64,000 nucleotides of DNA from Christensenella sp. UBA7703 (GCA_002482505.1 DLGD01000012.1:59205-123204), one strand, 5' to 3'. Counted from the stretch's first letter, positions 36,039 through 45,191 are shown. Notes: a model not told the origin generated them from the sequence alone. Numbers and translations: made by a program.

Positions 36039-37865
36039 ATGGCCCGAACACCCGAAAACATCAATCATCATGGAGATAAATCCAAACACACTCCGGCACA
36101 ACAAAGTAAGCCGGAGCAAAATGAGCGCGAATCTCTGCAGGAATATGACTATCACGGGGTCGAGGTGGAACCGTTTGTTCCGACCGATGTGTTCCCCTCA
36201 ACGGAGGTGCGCGTCAAGCACCACCGCCCGAAGAAGAAACGGCGTACGCTCTCTGTTCTGCTGCTTGTCGGCGGAATTCTTTTGCTTGCAGTCGGCGGTG
36301 TGTTTGCCTATGCGCTGCTGCTTGACCCCAGTTCGCAGTTTAACACCCCCGTTGAGAACACGGCGGAAGTAATCGCCGTGGACGACACGAACGCGACCGC
36401 ATCACCGGCCGCGCCGGGCGCCCCGACACCGACGCCGACGCTCGATCCTTATGAGGTGGTTAGTGCACAGGCGGACACCAGCATGATGCAGAATATCGTC
36501 AACGTGCTGCTCATCGGCGTAGACTATGCGGAGGAGAGAGAAACCTGGAACGGCAAGCACGAATATCACTCGGACGTGATGATGATCATGGCCATCAACT
36601 TCGACGAGAACCGCGTGGACCTCATCTCGCTTCCGCGAGACACCTATGCAAACATCCCCGGCGTCAAAGGAATCTATAAACTCAATGCCTCGATCAACTG
36701 CGGTGGCGGGTTTGATGCGCCGGGCGGTGCGGGTTTCCTGAAAACCTGCGAGGCGGCAAGCTGGATGCTCGGCGGCATTCCTGTGAACTATTACTATGCG
36801 GTCACCATGCCCGCGGTCAAAGAGCTGGTCAACGCGGTTGGCGGCGTGGACTATAACCTGGAACTCTCGTTCAAGATGGCGGGGCGCAGTTATAGCGCGG
36901 GGCCGACGCATCTCAATGGACAGGGCGTTCTGGACTATCTGCGCGTGCGCAAAAACGTCAACGAAGGCGGCGACCTCAACCGCATCAACCGCCAGAAGGA
37001 GATGCTGATTGCACTCTTTGACTCGATGCAGAAACAGAATCTGATCCTGAAGATTCCCGATATTCTGAGCTCGTTTCAGGGACAGCTCTTCACCAACTGC
37101 ACCCTGGGGCAGACCGCAGCGTTGACAAAGTTTGCCTATACACTCGATAAAGGCAACATCGGCATGCATTCCATGAGTGGCTCGATCACCAATATCTTCA
37201 ACTGGAACTTCTGCCTGACCGACCAGACCAACCGCGTGAAGATCATCCAGGAAGTCTACGGAATCGATGTCCCGCGTGAACTGGAATATACCGCGGACTA
37301 TGCGCGCTATCGTTGGGCGGATATCATCGCGACGCAGTATCTGGACACCACGCGCCCGCTGGTCGACTTTGTCTCGCAGGCGCTTGCGGCGGACGACCTG
37401 CTGCCAACGATGGAACCCACACCGGAAGTTCTGCCGGAGATTACGCCGGACCCGTTCGTCGTTCCGCCGACAGAAACGATCATACCCGATCCAACGGTGC
37501 CCGCGGGGGCCTCCAATACGGGTTCGTTCTCCGTCGTTCGCCTGAGCGCGAGAAGCCCGATCCGCCAGCAGGAATATCAACAATATTCGATTGCAACGCG
37601 TGAGCTCTTCAATGACTTCCTGATGTCTCTGGATTCACTGGAGGAAGTACAGGCAATCGCCCGCAAGGAAGCGCAAAAATATGCAAGCGGAAAGAACAAC
37701 GATCTGGAGCGCGCAACGCAGGATGTGAAGGATTATTCTTCCCATGTCAAGACAAACGCGCTGCAGCTGGCGCAGGAGTTTGGCTATTCCACCAGCAAGT
37801 TCATGTGGACGTACTGGTATGACAAGGACTCCTCGTTTAACGAAGTCAAGGTGGATTTCCGTTAA
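36039..37865 (+). CDS. LytR-CpsA-Psr (LCP) family wall glycopolymer transferase
   Basis: A 608-residue protein with a long basic cytosolic N-terminus, one membrane helix (about 70-92), a Thr/Pro linker, and an LCP domain from about residue 145. The LCP core is seen in NVLLIGVDYAEE, SDVMMIMAINF, LISLPRDTYANIPG (the polyprenyl-phosphate Arg site), KLNASI and YYAVTMPAVKELVNAVGGVDY. LCP proteins attach teichoic acid-like or capsular polymers to peptidoglycan. A C-terminal extension of about 170 residues after a Pro-rich stretch is not assigned. The ATG at 36039 has AAAGGA upstream; the ATG at 36009 lies almost at the transcription start. Confidence 0.9.
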   Translation: MARTPENINHHGDKSKHTPAQQSKPEQNERESLQEYDYHGVEVEPFVPTDVFPSTEVRVKHHRPKKKRRTLSVLLLVGGILLLAVGGVFAYALLLDPSSQFNTPVENTAEVIAVDDTNATASPAAPGAPTPTPTLDPYEVVSAQADTSMMQNIVNVLLIGVDYAEERETWNGKHEYHSDVMMIMAINFDENRVDLISLPRDTYANIPGVKGIYKLNASINCGGGFDAPGGAGFLKTCEAASWMLGGIPVNYYYAVTMPAVKELVNAVGGVDYNLELSFKMAGRSYSAGPTHLNGQGVLDYLRVRKNVNEGGDLNRINRQKEMLIALFDSMQKQNLILKIPDILSSFQGQLFTNCTLGQTAALTKFAYTLDKGNIGMHSMSGSITNIFNWNFCLTDQTNRVKIIQEVYGIDVPRELEYTADYARYRWADIIATQYLDTTRPLVDFVSQALAADDLLPTMEPTPEVLPEITPDPFVVPPTETIIPDPTVPAGASNTGSFSVVRLSARSPIRQQEYQQYSIATRELFNDFLMSLDSLEEVQAIARKEAQKYASGKNNDLERATQDVKDYSSHVKTNALQLAQEFGYSTSKFMWTYWYDKDSSFNEVKVDFR

Positions 37866-37889
37866 GCGATCAAAAGAACAACAAACAAA

Positions 37890-37919
37890 AAAGGCGGCGC
37901 TGTTGCATGCGCCGCCTTT
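37890..37919. terminator. Bidirectional terminator between LCP and HAD genes
   Basis: AAAGGCGGCGC and GCGCCGCCTTT with an 8-base loop. A-rich upstream and T-rich downstream flanks serve both converging genes. Confidence 0.8.
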
Positions 37920-37941
37920 GTGTTTGTCTCGCGAGAATCGA

Positions 37942-38715
37942 TCAACCCGGAATATCGCCAACGCCGTCGAGCACGAGGCGCGGACGGTAGGGGAAGCGTT
38001 TCATCTCGTCAATCGTGGTCACGCCGGAGAGCACGAGCACGGTATCGAGCCCGCTTTCGACTCCCGCGACGATGTCGGTATCCATCCGATCGCCGATCAT
38101 GGCAGCCTCACTGGAGTGCACACCCAGCATGCGAAGGCCGGTGCGCATCATCAGCGGGTTTGGCTTGCCGACAAAGTAGGCGGATTTTCCCGTTGCGAGC
38201 TCAATCGGCGCGATCAGCGCGCGGCAGGCGGGGATGATTCCGCTCTCGGAAGGGCCTGTCATGTCCGTGTTTGTGCCGATGAGCTTCGCGCCGTTTTGCA
38301 CGAGGTGCACGGCCTTTAGGATGCTCTCATAGTTGTAGTTGTTTGTTTCGCCGACGACTACATAGTCCGGGTCGACGCCGTTGGTCGTGATGCCCGCTTC
38401 ATAGAGCGCGTTGAACAGCCCCGGCGCGCCGATGACATAGGCGCTGCTGTTCGGAGCCTGCGAGCGGATGAAGTTTGCGGTTGCCAGCGCGCTGGTGTAA
38501 AAGTGGCTTTCGTCCACGTCCAGCCCCATGCGGGCAAGCTTCCCTTGCAATTCCTTTGGCGTCTTGCCGCTGGCGTTGGTCAAAAACAAAAACTTCTTAT
38601 CCTCGCGATAGAGCCAGTCAACAAATTCCTTTACGCCCGGCAGGAGCCGTTCGCCGTGGTAGATGACACCGTCCATATCGCAGATGAAGCCTTTTTTACT
38701 GCGTAGAATATCCAT
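37942..38715 (-). CDS. HAD-IIA family sugar phosphatase (NagD-like)
   Basis: A 257-residue HAD hydrolase of subfamily IIA. Motif I is FICDMDGVIYHG, motif II FLFLTNASGK, motif III the Lys in VGKPNPLMM and motif IV IGDRMDTDIVAG. The NagD-type cap lies between motifs II and III. NagD-like proteins dephosphorylate small phosphates such as UMP, GMP or sugar phosphates. The start at 38715 has AGAGGA upstream; the in-frame region further upstream is lysine-rich non-coding sequence. It converges with the LCP gene. Confidence 0.9.
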   Translation of the reverse strand: MDILRSKKGFICDMDGVIYHGERLLPGVKEFVDWLYREDKKFLFLTNASGKTPKELQGKLARMGLDVDESHFYTSALATANFIRSQAPNSSAYVIGAPGLFNALYEAGITTNGVDPDYVVVGETNNYNYESILKAVHLVQNGAKLIGTNTDMTGPSESGIIPACRALIAPIELATGKSAYFVGKPNPLMMRTGLRMLGVHSSEAAMIGDRMDTDIVAGVESGLDTVLVLSGVTTIDEMKRFPYRPRLVLDGVGDIPG

Positions 38716-38962
38716 GGTTTTCCTCTCTTGTTTGCTCTTCTTTTTCTTCTTTTCTTTTCTGTTAAGAGCATACCACGTTTCGAAAACGCGCACAAGCGCG
38801 GCGAAAAACAGCCGGTGTGTTGCCAATCAATTTTGTTCAATTATTTGAAAAATCGTTTGAATTGATGCAAAAAACGGAAAGGAACGATAGAGTTCACATT
38901 TCCTCTATAGTTCGTTCAAACCGTTACGATATACTTTCGTGGATATAAAAGGAGGCGAACGC

Positions 38963-40357
38963 ATGAAACAACGAATCCAACCGCTCAGGCACATACTCTC
39001 TGTGCTGCTCGCGCTGCTTTCGCTGGCGTTTGCCACGGGCTGCAACCTGACAGACCCTGTTGTTTCGGTGGGGTCGCCTTCGCCTGTGCTCACGCAGAGC
39101 ACGGCGCCAACCGATACCGCCGTGCCCGAAACGCCGACGGCGCAACCGCAGACGACACCGTTTAGCAGCGCGGAGGTCTTACCCAGCGCATCTCCAGGCG
39201 AAGCAAACGGCGCGGGAGCTTATACCATCGCGGCGGATGTCAGCGAGAGCAAGAAGACCTATTATTCCGAAAAAGCGGACGAGAACGCACTCCGCGTGGA
39301 AAACGGCGCGATTGCAGGCGTGGATGGCGCAAGTGTTGAAAAGCGCGCGGGCGATGCGACAAGCCTCGACAATGTGCTTCAATACGGTTTAAATACAGCG
39401 GTGCTTGCGCGCGCAAACGCGCAGCTCCTGCTGGCGAATAGTGAAGTGACTGCCTCTGCTCTTGGCGCGGGCGGCGCCTTTGCCTATGGCGGACGGGTGC
39501 AACTCGAGAGTAGTGTTGTGCGGGCAACGGGGGCTTCCTCGTTCGCTCTCGCTGCCTCCGGCAGAGGAAGCATCAGCACAAAGGAATCCAATCTGTCCAC
39601 ACAGGGCGCCTCCTCTCCTGCGGTCATCGCGGGAACGGACGGTGAGCTTTTTTTAGAAGGCGGCATGGCGGCAACCGGCGGAGAAGCCTCGCCGGTCGTC
39701 CTTGCCCGCGGCAGCGTGACGGCAAACAACGCGACCCTTCGTGCCAATAATTCCGAGGCGATTGCCGTCAACGGCGGCAGTGTTACGCTGAGTGATTGCG
39801 CGGTTTCGGGACGCATGCCGGATGCAGCGGTCACGGGAACAAAGCTTTCGCCCTATTGCGTCGCGCTGTATCAGGACGGCGACGCAAGCGGCGAACTCAG
39901 CGCCTTTTCGATGACGCGCGGCGCGCTCAGCGCCATCCGTGGAGACCTGTTTTTTGTGACGAATACGGGAGCCAGCATTTATCTAGAGGGCGTTTCACTC
40001 TCGCTTGCCGAAGGGCGTGCGCTCCTGCGCGTCAGCGGAAACGACGGATCTCGCGGCTGGGGCGAGGCGGGCAGAAACGGCGCAAACTGCGCGGTAATCG
40101 CGAAGAATCAGCAGCTCATGGGGGACATCATCGTGGATGAGCTCTCCTCCGTCTCGTTGACCTTGCGCGGCACAACGGCGTATACGGGCACCATCAACAC
40201 CGCGAACACCGCGCGCGCGGCGAAGGTAACGTTGGAGGACGGCGCCACATGGACGCTGACGGGCAACGCATACCTCACGGCGTTTACCGGGCATGTCAGC
40301 GGAATCGTCACCAACGGATACACGGTCTATGTCAATGGCGTTGCGCTGACAGACTGA
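38963..40357 (+). CDS. Beta-helix lipoprotein
   Basis: A 464-residue lipoprotein: signal peptide LLALLSLAFATGC with the lipobox cysteine near residue 27, a Pro/Thr linker, then about 320 residues of short Ala/Gly/Ser-rich strand repeats (LLLANSEVTASAL, VQLESSVVRATG, ISTKESNLSTQG, VTANNATLRANN, VTLSDCAVSG). This is the look of a right-handed parallel beta-helix. A paralogue with the same plan is at 62480. It would sit on the outside of the membrane; carbohydrate binding or adhesion are possibilities, but no catalytic residues can be picked out. GGAGG lies 7 bases before the ATG at 38963. Confidence 0.8.
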   Translation: MKQRIQPLRHILSVLLALLSLAFATGCNLTDPVVSVGSPSPVLTQSTAPTDTAVPETPTAQPQTTPFSSAEVLPSASPGEANGAGAYTIAADVSESKKTYYSEKADENALRVENGAIAGVDGASVEKRAGDATSLDNVLQYGLNTAVLARANAQLLLANSEVTASALGAGGAFAYGGRVQLESSVVRATGASSFALAASGRGSISTKESNLSTQGASSPAVIAGTDGELFLEGGMAATGGEASPVVLARGSVTANNATLRANNSEAIAVNGGSVTLSDCAVSGRMPDAAVTGTKLSPYCVALYQDGDASGELSAFSMTRGALSAIRGDLFFVTNTGASIYLEGVSLSLAEGRALLRVSGNDGSRGWGEAGRNGANCAVIAKNQQLMGDIIVDELSSVSLTLRGTTAYTGTINTANTARAAKVTLEDGATWTLTGNAYLTAFTGHVSGIVTNGYTVYVNGVALTD

Positions 40358-40410
40358 TCGTATTTAAAACAAGAGTCAGAATTGAATAGGAAACGGAAAG
40401 AAGAACACCC

Positions 40411-41187
40411 ATGAAACACGAGCATATCGTCTCCATCGATCCGGCGCTCTGCATCGGCTGCGGCCTGTGCGTGAGCGATTGCCCAACCGCGACGATCCGG
40501 ATGGACGGAAAAACCGCCGTCGTGACCGGACGGGGGTGTATCCAATGCGGGCACTGCCAGGCAATTTGTCCGCAGGGAGCGGTTTCACTTTCGGGTTTTG
40601 CCGAAGCGCCGGAGACGATTACGCCTTCCATGCATGTGGACGCGGATTCTCTCTTGGGCCAGCTCAAGGCGCGGCGCTCGGTTCGCCAGTTTTCCGCGCG
40701 GGAGATTCCGCCGGAAGCGATCCGGCAGATCATCGAAGCCGGGCGCTATACCCCGACGGGCACCAATAAACAGGGCGTTTCCTATACCGTATTGCAGCAG
40801 GGCATACAAGAGGTTGAGGCGCAGGCGATTCGCCTCTTTCGCGGGCTCAAGCGCGTGGTAGATCTTGTCTATTCCGGATTAAGGGGAATCGAGATCGATG
40901 ATCACTTTCTCTTCAAGAACGCAAAAGCTGTGATCGTGATCAAGGGTGCGGATGCGGTGGATGCGGCGCTTGCCGCTTCGTCTATGGAACTTATGGCGCA
41001 ATCGCTGGGTCTTGGCGTGTTTTACAGCGGTTTTTTCACGATGGTGACGCGCTTGTCCGCGAAGATTCGCAAACGCCTTGGCATCCGCAGAGGGGAGAAG
41101 GCGATCACAACGCTTGTGCTTGGCTATCCTGCGGTGCGCTACCTGCGCACAGCGCAGAGGAAGCCTGCGGATGTCTTGTTTGACTGA
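40411..41187 (+). CDS. Ferredoxin-nitroreductase fusion protein
   Basis: A 258-residue protein. Residues 8-60 form a 2x[4Fe-4S] ferredoxin domain with CIGCGLCVSDCP and CIQCGHCQAICP. The rest is a nitroreductase domain (from LKARRSVRQFSAREI) of the FMN-binding family. The fusion is common in Clostridia, where electrons pass from the clusters to FMN for reduction of nitro groups, quinones or other small molecules. Cytosolic. It follows the lipoprotein by 53 bases and is closed by a terminator at 41215. Confidence 0.92.
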   Translation: MKHEHIVSIDPALCIGCGLCVSDCPTATIRMDGKTAVVTGRGCIQCGHCQAICPQGAVSLSGFAEAPETITPSMHVDADSLLGQLKARRSVRQFSAREIPPEAIRQIIEAGRYTPTGTNKQGVSYTVLQQGIQEVEAQAIRLFRGLKRVVDLVYSGLRGIEIDDHFLFKNAKAVIVIKGADAVDAALAASSMELMAQSLGLGVFYSGFFTMVTRLSAKIRKRLGIRRGEKAITTLVLGYPAVRYLRTAQRKPADVLFD

Positions 41188-41214
41188 GAAGTGACAGGAA
41201 CAATCACACAACAC

Positions 41215-41249
41215 AAAAGAGCAGGAAGCGTTTTGCTTCCTGCTCTTTT
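41215..41249. terminator. Bidirectional terminator between nitroreductase and DegT genes
   Basis: AAAAGAGCAGGAAGC and GCTTCCTGCTCTTTT, a 15-bp perfect stem with A-rich and T-rich outer ends; it serves both converging genes. Confidence 0.88.
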
Positions 41250-41277
41250 ATGATCGGGTCGTTTGCTTTGAACCCGG

Positions 41278-42399
41278 CTATTTATTGCAGCCGGCGACGA
41301 TTTCGCAGATGTCGTCCACATCCGAAAGCGGGAGGGATGCATACATCGGCAGCGTCAGCACATTCCGGCTGGCGGTGAGGGCAACCGGCGTTTTTGCAGG
41401 GTCGAATTGACCCGCGTAGCAGGCGGCCTCGCTCGTGAGCGGATAGAAATACTTCCGGGCGAAGATGCCATATTGTTTGAGCGTGTCGCTGACCTGGTCC
41501 CGGTTTGCGCCGAATACCGCAGGGTTAAACGAAACAGGCAGGTAGGCGTAGTTTTGCGTAATTCCTTCGCGAATCGGGCGGAAACTCAGCCCCGCTATGC
41601 CGGAGAGATTCTGGCGGTACCGCGTGGCGACCTTGCCGCGTTTTTCAATCTCGCTGTCGAAATACTTGAGGTTTAATAGCCCCATCGCCGCCTGAAACTC
41701 GTTCATCTTTGCGTTGCCGCCGACTTCTCGAATTTCCTCATCGGCATGGTAGCCAAAGTTTTTGTAGCCGTTGAGCAGCTCCGCATATGCCGCGTCCTTG
41801 GTTGCAACTGCCCCGCCTTCGATGGTGTTATAGCACTTGGTGGCGTGGAAGCTGAACATGGACGCGGTGCCAAAGTCGGAAACCGCGCGCCCGTGGACGG
41901 AAATGCCGAATGCATGAGCTGCGTCATAGAGCACAGGCAGGTTGTGCTTTGCTGCGATGCGCTCGATTGCCTCCATGTCGCAGGGGTTGCCGTAGACGTG
42001 CACGGGCAGGATGGCGCGCGTGCGCGGGGTGATCGCAGCCTCGAGTTTGCTTGCGTCAAGCGTGAAATAATCCGGCTCCACATCGCAAAACACGGGGGTA
42101 AAGCCACAGCGGACGATGGCGTGCGTGGTGGAGATAAACGTAAACGGTGTTGTGATGATTTCGCCCGGCGCAAGATGAAGCGCCGAGATGGCGCATTCCA
42201 GCGCAAGGTGTCCGTTGGTAAAGAGGCGAAGGTTTGGGGTTTCGAGCTTCTCCTTCAGTGCGGCTTCCAGCTTTTGATGCTGCATACCGCCATTTGTTAG
42301 GTAGCGGGAGGAGAAGATCTCGCGAACGAGTTGCTCATATTCTTCCACCGGCGGCAGCGACGGGCGCGTGACCAAGATCGGCGGGTCTTTCTTCAGCAT
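41278..42399 (-). CDS. DegT/DnrJ/EryC1/StrS-family aminotransferase
   Basis: A 373-residue PLP enzyme of the sugar aminotransferase family. RYLTNGG near the start, TTPFTFISTTHAIVRCGFTPVFCDV, LPVHVYGNPCDMEAI, DAAHAFG (the PLP-N1 Asp) and SFHATKCYNTIEGGAV (the Schiff-base Lys) are the usual motifs. These enzymes put an amino group on nucleotide-linked keto-sugars used for surface glycans. No other nucleotide-sugar genes are adjacent, so the exact sugar is unknown. AAGGAG lies before the ATG at 42399; the terminator at 41215 ends it. Confidence 0.9.
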   Translation of the reverse strand: MLKKDPPILVTRPSLPPVEEYEQLVREIFSSRYLTNGGMQHQKLEAALKEKLETPNLRLFTNGHLALECAISALHLAPGEIITTPFTFISTTHAIVRCGFTPVFCDVEPDYFTLDASKLEAAITPRTRAILPVHVYGNPCDMEAIERIAAKHNLPVLYDAAHAFGISVHGRAVSDFGTASMFSFHATKCYNTIEGGAVATKDAAYAELLNGYKNFGYHADEEIREVGGNAKMNEFQAAMGLLNLKYFDSEIEKRGKVATRYRQNLSGIAGLSFRPIREGITQNYAYLPVSFNPAVFGANRDQVSDTLKQYGIFARKYFYPLTSEAACYAGQFDPAKTPVALTASRNVLTLPMYASLPLSDVDDICEIVAGCNK

Positions 42400-42486
42400 A
42401 AAATCTCCTTTGTTTTTGCCAAAGCTGGCAAACAAAATCATAGAAGCTATTTTAGCTTTTTTTGCTTGCAAAAGCAAATGAAGGGT

Positions 42487-42682
42487 TATTCGATGATATC
42501 TGCAAAAATCTAATTTAATTTTCTTAATTTTGTTTCTTACACTTATTCGATGATCTCAACGCCTTCAACGATATACCGCATTTTAATCATATCCGCAAAA
42601 AATCTAATTTAATTTTCTTAATTTTGTCTCTTACACTTATTCGATGATCTCAACGCCTTCGACGATATACCGCATTTTAATG
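42487..42682 (-). repeat. Tandem duplication of the 3' end of the ParB-like/BMP gene
   Basis: A unit of 93-94 bases is repeated: copy starting 42496, copy starting 42589, and the gene's own end from 42683. Each full unit includes the codons for MRYIVEGVEIIE and a stop plus an A/T-rich tail. The copies differ by a few bases, mostly silent in the peptide (GTT/GTC in the Val). A remnant (GAT ATC ATC GAA TAA read on the minus strand) lies at 42487-42501. Confidence 0.9.
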
Positions 42683-44523
42683 ATATCTGCCGGGGCTGCA
42701 TCACTATGCGCGGGGATTCTCACAATCCCTTCATTGTCCGTCACCGGCCCGTGAAACGGGTTATACAGGTTTCGGGACATACTCCCTTTCAGGTAGCGAA
42801 TCAGGTTGTTTGGCGTACCGCTGGACCAGCTTCCGAGGCGGACATCCACCACGCCACCGCCAAGCCCCCACCAGAAACTCGCAATCGGGGATTCCTCCCG
42901 ATCCATACTCAGCAGCGCGCTGAGGCTTCCGTTGAGATAGCTTTTCACAATCGCGGTATAAAACCGCTCCCAGTTCCAGTCGGGTGCGGCGAGGTAACGC
43001 GTGGGTTTCCCTTCGCTGTCTACGCCGATGAGCGCGGTGAATACGCCATACGGCAGCTCCGCGAGTGAAAGATTGGAGTAGTGTGGTGTCAGCACCGTGT
43101 CCGCGCCGAGGCTTGCGGCAAGCTTGACCCCCAATTCGCAGGTCTCCATCTGTTTGGGGTCTACGTCCCGCGTGACCAACAGTATCCGCGCGTCCGGACG
43201 GACGGAATGCACCCCAATTGCAAACGCGTTGATATCAGAGGTAAAACGCGCATAGTTCAACTTCGGTGTGATATAGGCGATGGTACCCGTTTTTGTGTGC
43301 TGCCCCGCGGCAACACCGCAGAGGAACACCGCCTCATAATATCGCCCGAAATAGGTGTGGAGGCGGTAGTGATGCTGCATACGGGAATAGACCAGTGTCA
43401 GGCAGGATGGATGCTCCAGCGCAAAGCGCAAAACGGTGTTCATCAACGAAGGAGTGGTTACAAACAAAAGCCCTGCGTCTCCCGCTTCGGCGGCGAGCAT
43501 ATCGTAGGCATCGTCGCGGTCCTGCAAATCCAGCACGCGGGAATCGACTTTTTCCCCAAGCTCCGCCTGCATGGCAAGCCGCCCCTGTTCATGCGCGCCA
43601 AGCCAGCTGTTCTGTGCGCGCTCGCCCGCATAGGCAAACACAATCTTCGGGTTTCGGTGCACGGGCAGCAGCCGTGTAAAAAACGTTGGTTCCGCTGCCT
43701 CGGCATCCTCTTCCGACACCACGCGCGGCGCGGGCGGATGCTGAAGAATATCCAACTGAGGCTTGAGGGTGACAATACGCGTGGTCAGTTCGTCCGGCAT
43801 AATATTCATTGGGAAGCCGAACACGTGGAGATATTCCAGGAACGCGTCGCCCAGCGAGAGCGTGCAGTTGGTGTGCAGATATGCGCCCTCAAAGCGGGTA
43901 TAGAGCGCGTTGAAGTCCGGCTTTCCCAGCGCGGGGTCCAGCTCCGCAATCAGCCGCTGTTCAATGCGATAGAGCCGCTCATATTTGCGTGACTCGGAAA
44001 GCTCGATATCCGCAAACACGCCTTTTTTGCTATAGGCAAGAAAGGTATAATACCGCTCGATGGCGGGGTCGTTTTCGTCCCATTGAGGAATGAGGCGGAT
44101 AATCTCCGCTTCAAACGAGCTTGCCTCGAAGTATTTTAAGACGCTGACGCGCTTGTTTCCTTCCGCAACATAATATTTCCAGAGATATTCATAGACACGG
44201 ATGGGATCGCGTATGCCGCTTTGCAGATGCGCTTCGCACAGGTTGATCCACTTATACGCAAACTCCGTGTCGGAGCTCAGAAGCGGCATAAAATTATGCG
44301 CAAACGAATTGGCGCGGCTCGCCTGATAGGTGCCCGCGATGCGGTTGAGCGAGATTGGACGCATGGGTTGGTCAACAACCGCGAGGACGCCGTTTTCCTC
44401 GCGTCTTGCGTGGATGACGGGCAGAAGCCCGCTTTCCCCGCGCGCGCGGCGCAGGGCAAATTCTTTTTGCCCGCGTTTTCTGGCGCGTTCATATTCTTCG
44501 TTTGCGTTGATGTTCTGGCTCAT
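42637..44523 (-). CDS. Cytosolic ParB-like/BMP (PnrA-like) fusion protein
   Basis: A 628-residue protein without signal peptide. Residues about 55-135 resemble a ParB/sulfiredoxin-like N-terminal domain (RPISLNRIAG, IRDPIRVYEYLWKYYVAEGNKRVSVLKYF). From about 290 to 590 the chain resembles BMP/PnrA periplasmic-binding proteins, beginning KIVFAYAGERAQNSWLGAHEQG; in that family this fold binds nucleosides. Normal BMP proteins are secreted lipoproteins; here it should be cytosolic, perhaps a ligand sensor. GGAGG lies before the ATG. Its 3' end is duplicated downstream (42487-42682). The phosphoesterase gene on the same strand lies 56 bases upstream. Confidence 0.75.
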   Translation of the reverse strand: MSQNINANEEYERARKRGQKEFALRRARGESGLLPVIHARREENGVLAVVDQPMRPISLNRIAGTYQASRANSFAHNFMPLLSSDTEFAYKWINLCEAHLQSGIRDPIRVYEYLWKYYVAEGNKRVSVLKYFEASSFEAEIIRLIPQWDENDPAIERYYTFLAYSKKGVFADIELSESRKYERLYRIEQRLIAELDPALGKPDFNALYTRFEGAYLHTNCTLSLGDAFLEYLHVFGFPMNIMPDELTTRIVTLKPQLDILQHPPAPRVVSEEDAEAAEPTFFTRLLPVHRNPKIVFAYAGERAQNSWLGAHEQGRLAMQAELGEKVDSRVLDLQDRDDAYDMLAAEAGDAGLLFVTTPSLMNTVLRFALEHPSCLTLVYSRMQHHYRLHTYFGRYYEAVFLCGVAAGQHTKTGTIAYITPKLNYARFTSDINAFAIGVHSVRPDARILLVTRDVDPKQMETCELGVKLAASLGADTVLTPHYSNLSLAELPYGVFTALIGVDSEGKPTRYLAAPDWNWERFYTAIVKSYLNGSLSALLSMDREESPIASFWWGLGGGVVDVRLGSWSSGTPNNLIRYLKGSMSRNLYNPFHGPVTDNEGIVRIPAHSDAAPADIIKMRYIVEGVEIIE

Positions 44524-44579
44524 GTCTTCCCTCCGGGGTTTGGGTGGTTGATAGTGGGATTCGCTTTCGGAAATAGCAT

Positions 44580-45191
44580 TTATTTATCCGGGAATTCCAT
44601 CTCCAATATATAGTAATTGTATGCGTTGACGATGGTCGTGTTGTTGTATTCCAACATGCGCTTGGAGCCGATGGAGTAGGTCAGGTGCTGGTGTCCGTGC
44701 AGATGATAGCGCGGCTGATACTTGTCGATCAGCTTGACAAATGTCTCAAACCCTTCGTGAAAGCGGTCGTCCCCGTCTCCAAGTCCCGCGGCGGGCGCAT
44801 GGGTGACCAACACGTCAAACCCTTTTTTGAGGGAGAGCGCAAGCGTCGCCTTCAGTACGCGAAGGTTCATCTCCCGCTCGGAATAGTGGTTTGGCGCGGG
44901 CCGCTCGCTCTTGCAGCCGCCGAAGCCGACGAAGCGCACGCCTTTGATCACGACGGGTTTTTCCTCCAGATCGATGCAACCTTCCGGCGGATTTTGCTCA
45001 TATCGCGCGTCGTGATTGCCGCGCACAAACAGGAGCGGCGCGGGAATCATCGTGACGAGAAACGAGAGATACTCCGGCTTGAGATCACCGCAGGAAATCA
45101 TGACGTCCACGCCTGCAAAGGCCTTTGCGTCAAAAAAATCCCAGATGTATTCGCTTTCATGGTCGGATAAAACGAGGGCTTTCAATTTCAT
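44580..45191 (-). CDS. Calcineurin-like metallophosphoesterase
   Basis: A 203-residue metallophosphoesterase. The block motifs are ISCGDLKPEYL (GD), LFVRGNHDARYE (GNHD), VLVTHAP and HLHGHQHL (GHxH). The first motif, usually DxH, reads SDHES, so metal site 1 is unusual or slightly shifted. Substrate not predictable; relatives cut cyclic nucleotides or phosphodiesters. The ATG at 45191 gives the family's usual short N-terminus, although its ribosome site is weak; an in-frame ATG at 45254 gives 21 extra residues of no known kind. It is followed on the same strand by the ParB-like/BMP gene and may be co-transcribed. Confidence 0.83.
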   Translation of the reverse strand: MKLKALVLSDHESEYIWDFFDAKAFAGVDVMISCGDLKPEYLSFLVTMIPAPLLFVRGNHDARYEQNPPEGCIDLEEKPVVIKGVRFVGFGGCKSERPAPNHYSEREMNLRVLKATLALSLKKGFDVLVTHAPAAGLGDGDDRFHEGFETFVKLIDKYQPRYHLHGHQHLTYSIGSKRMLEYNNTTIVNAYNYYILEMEFPDK

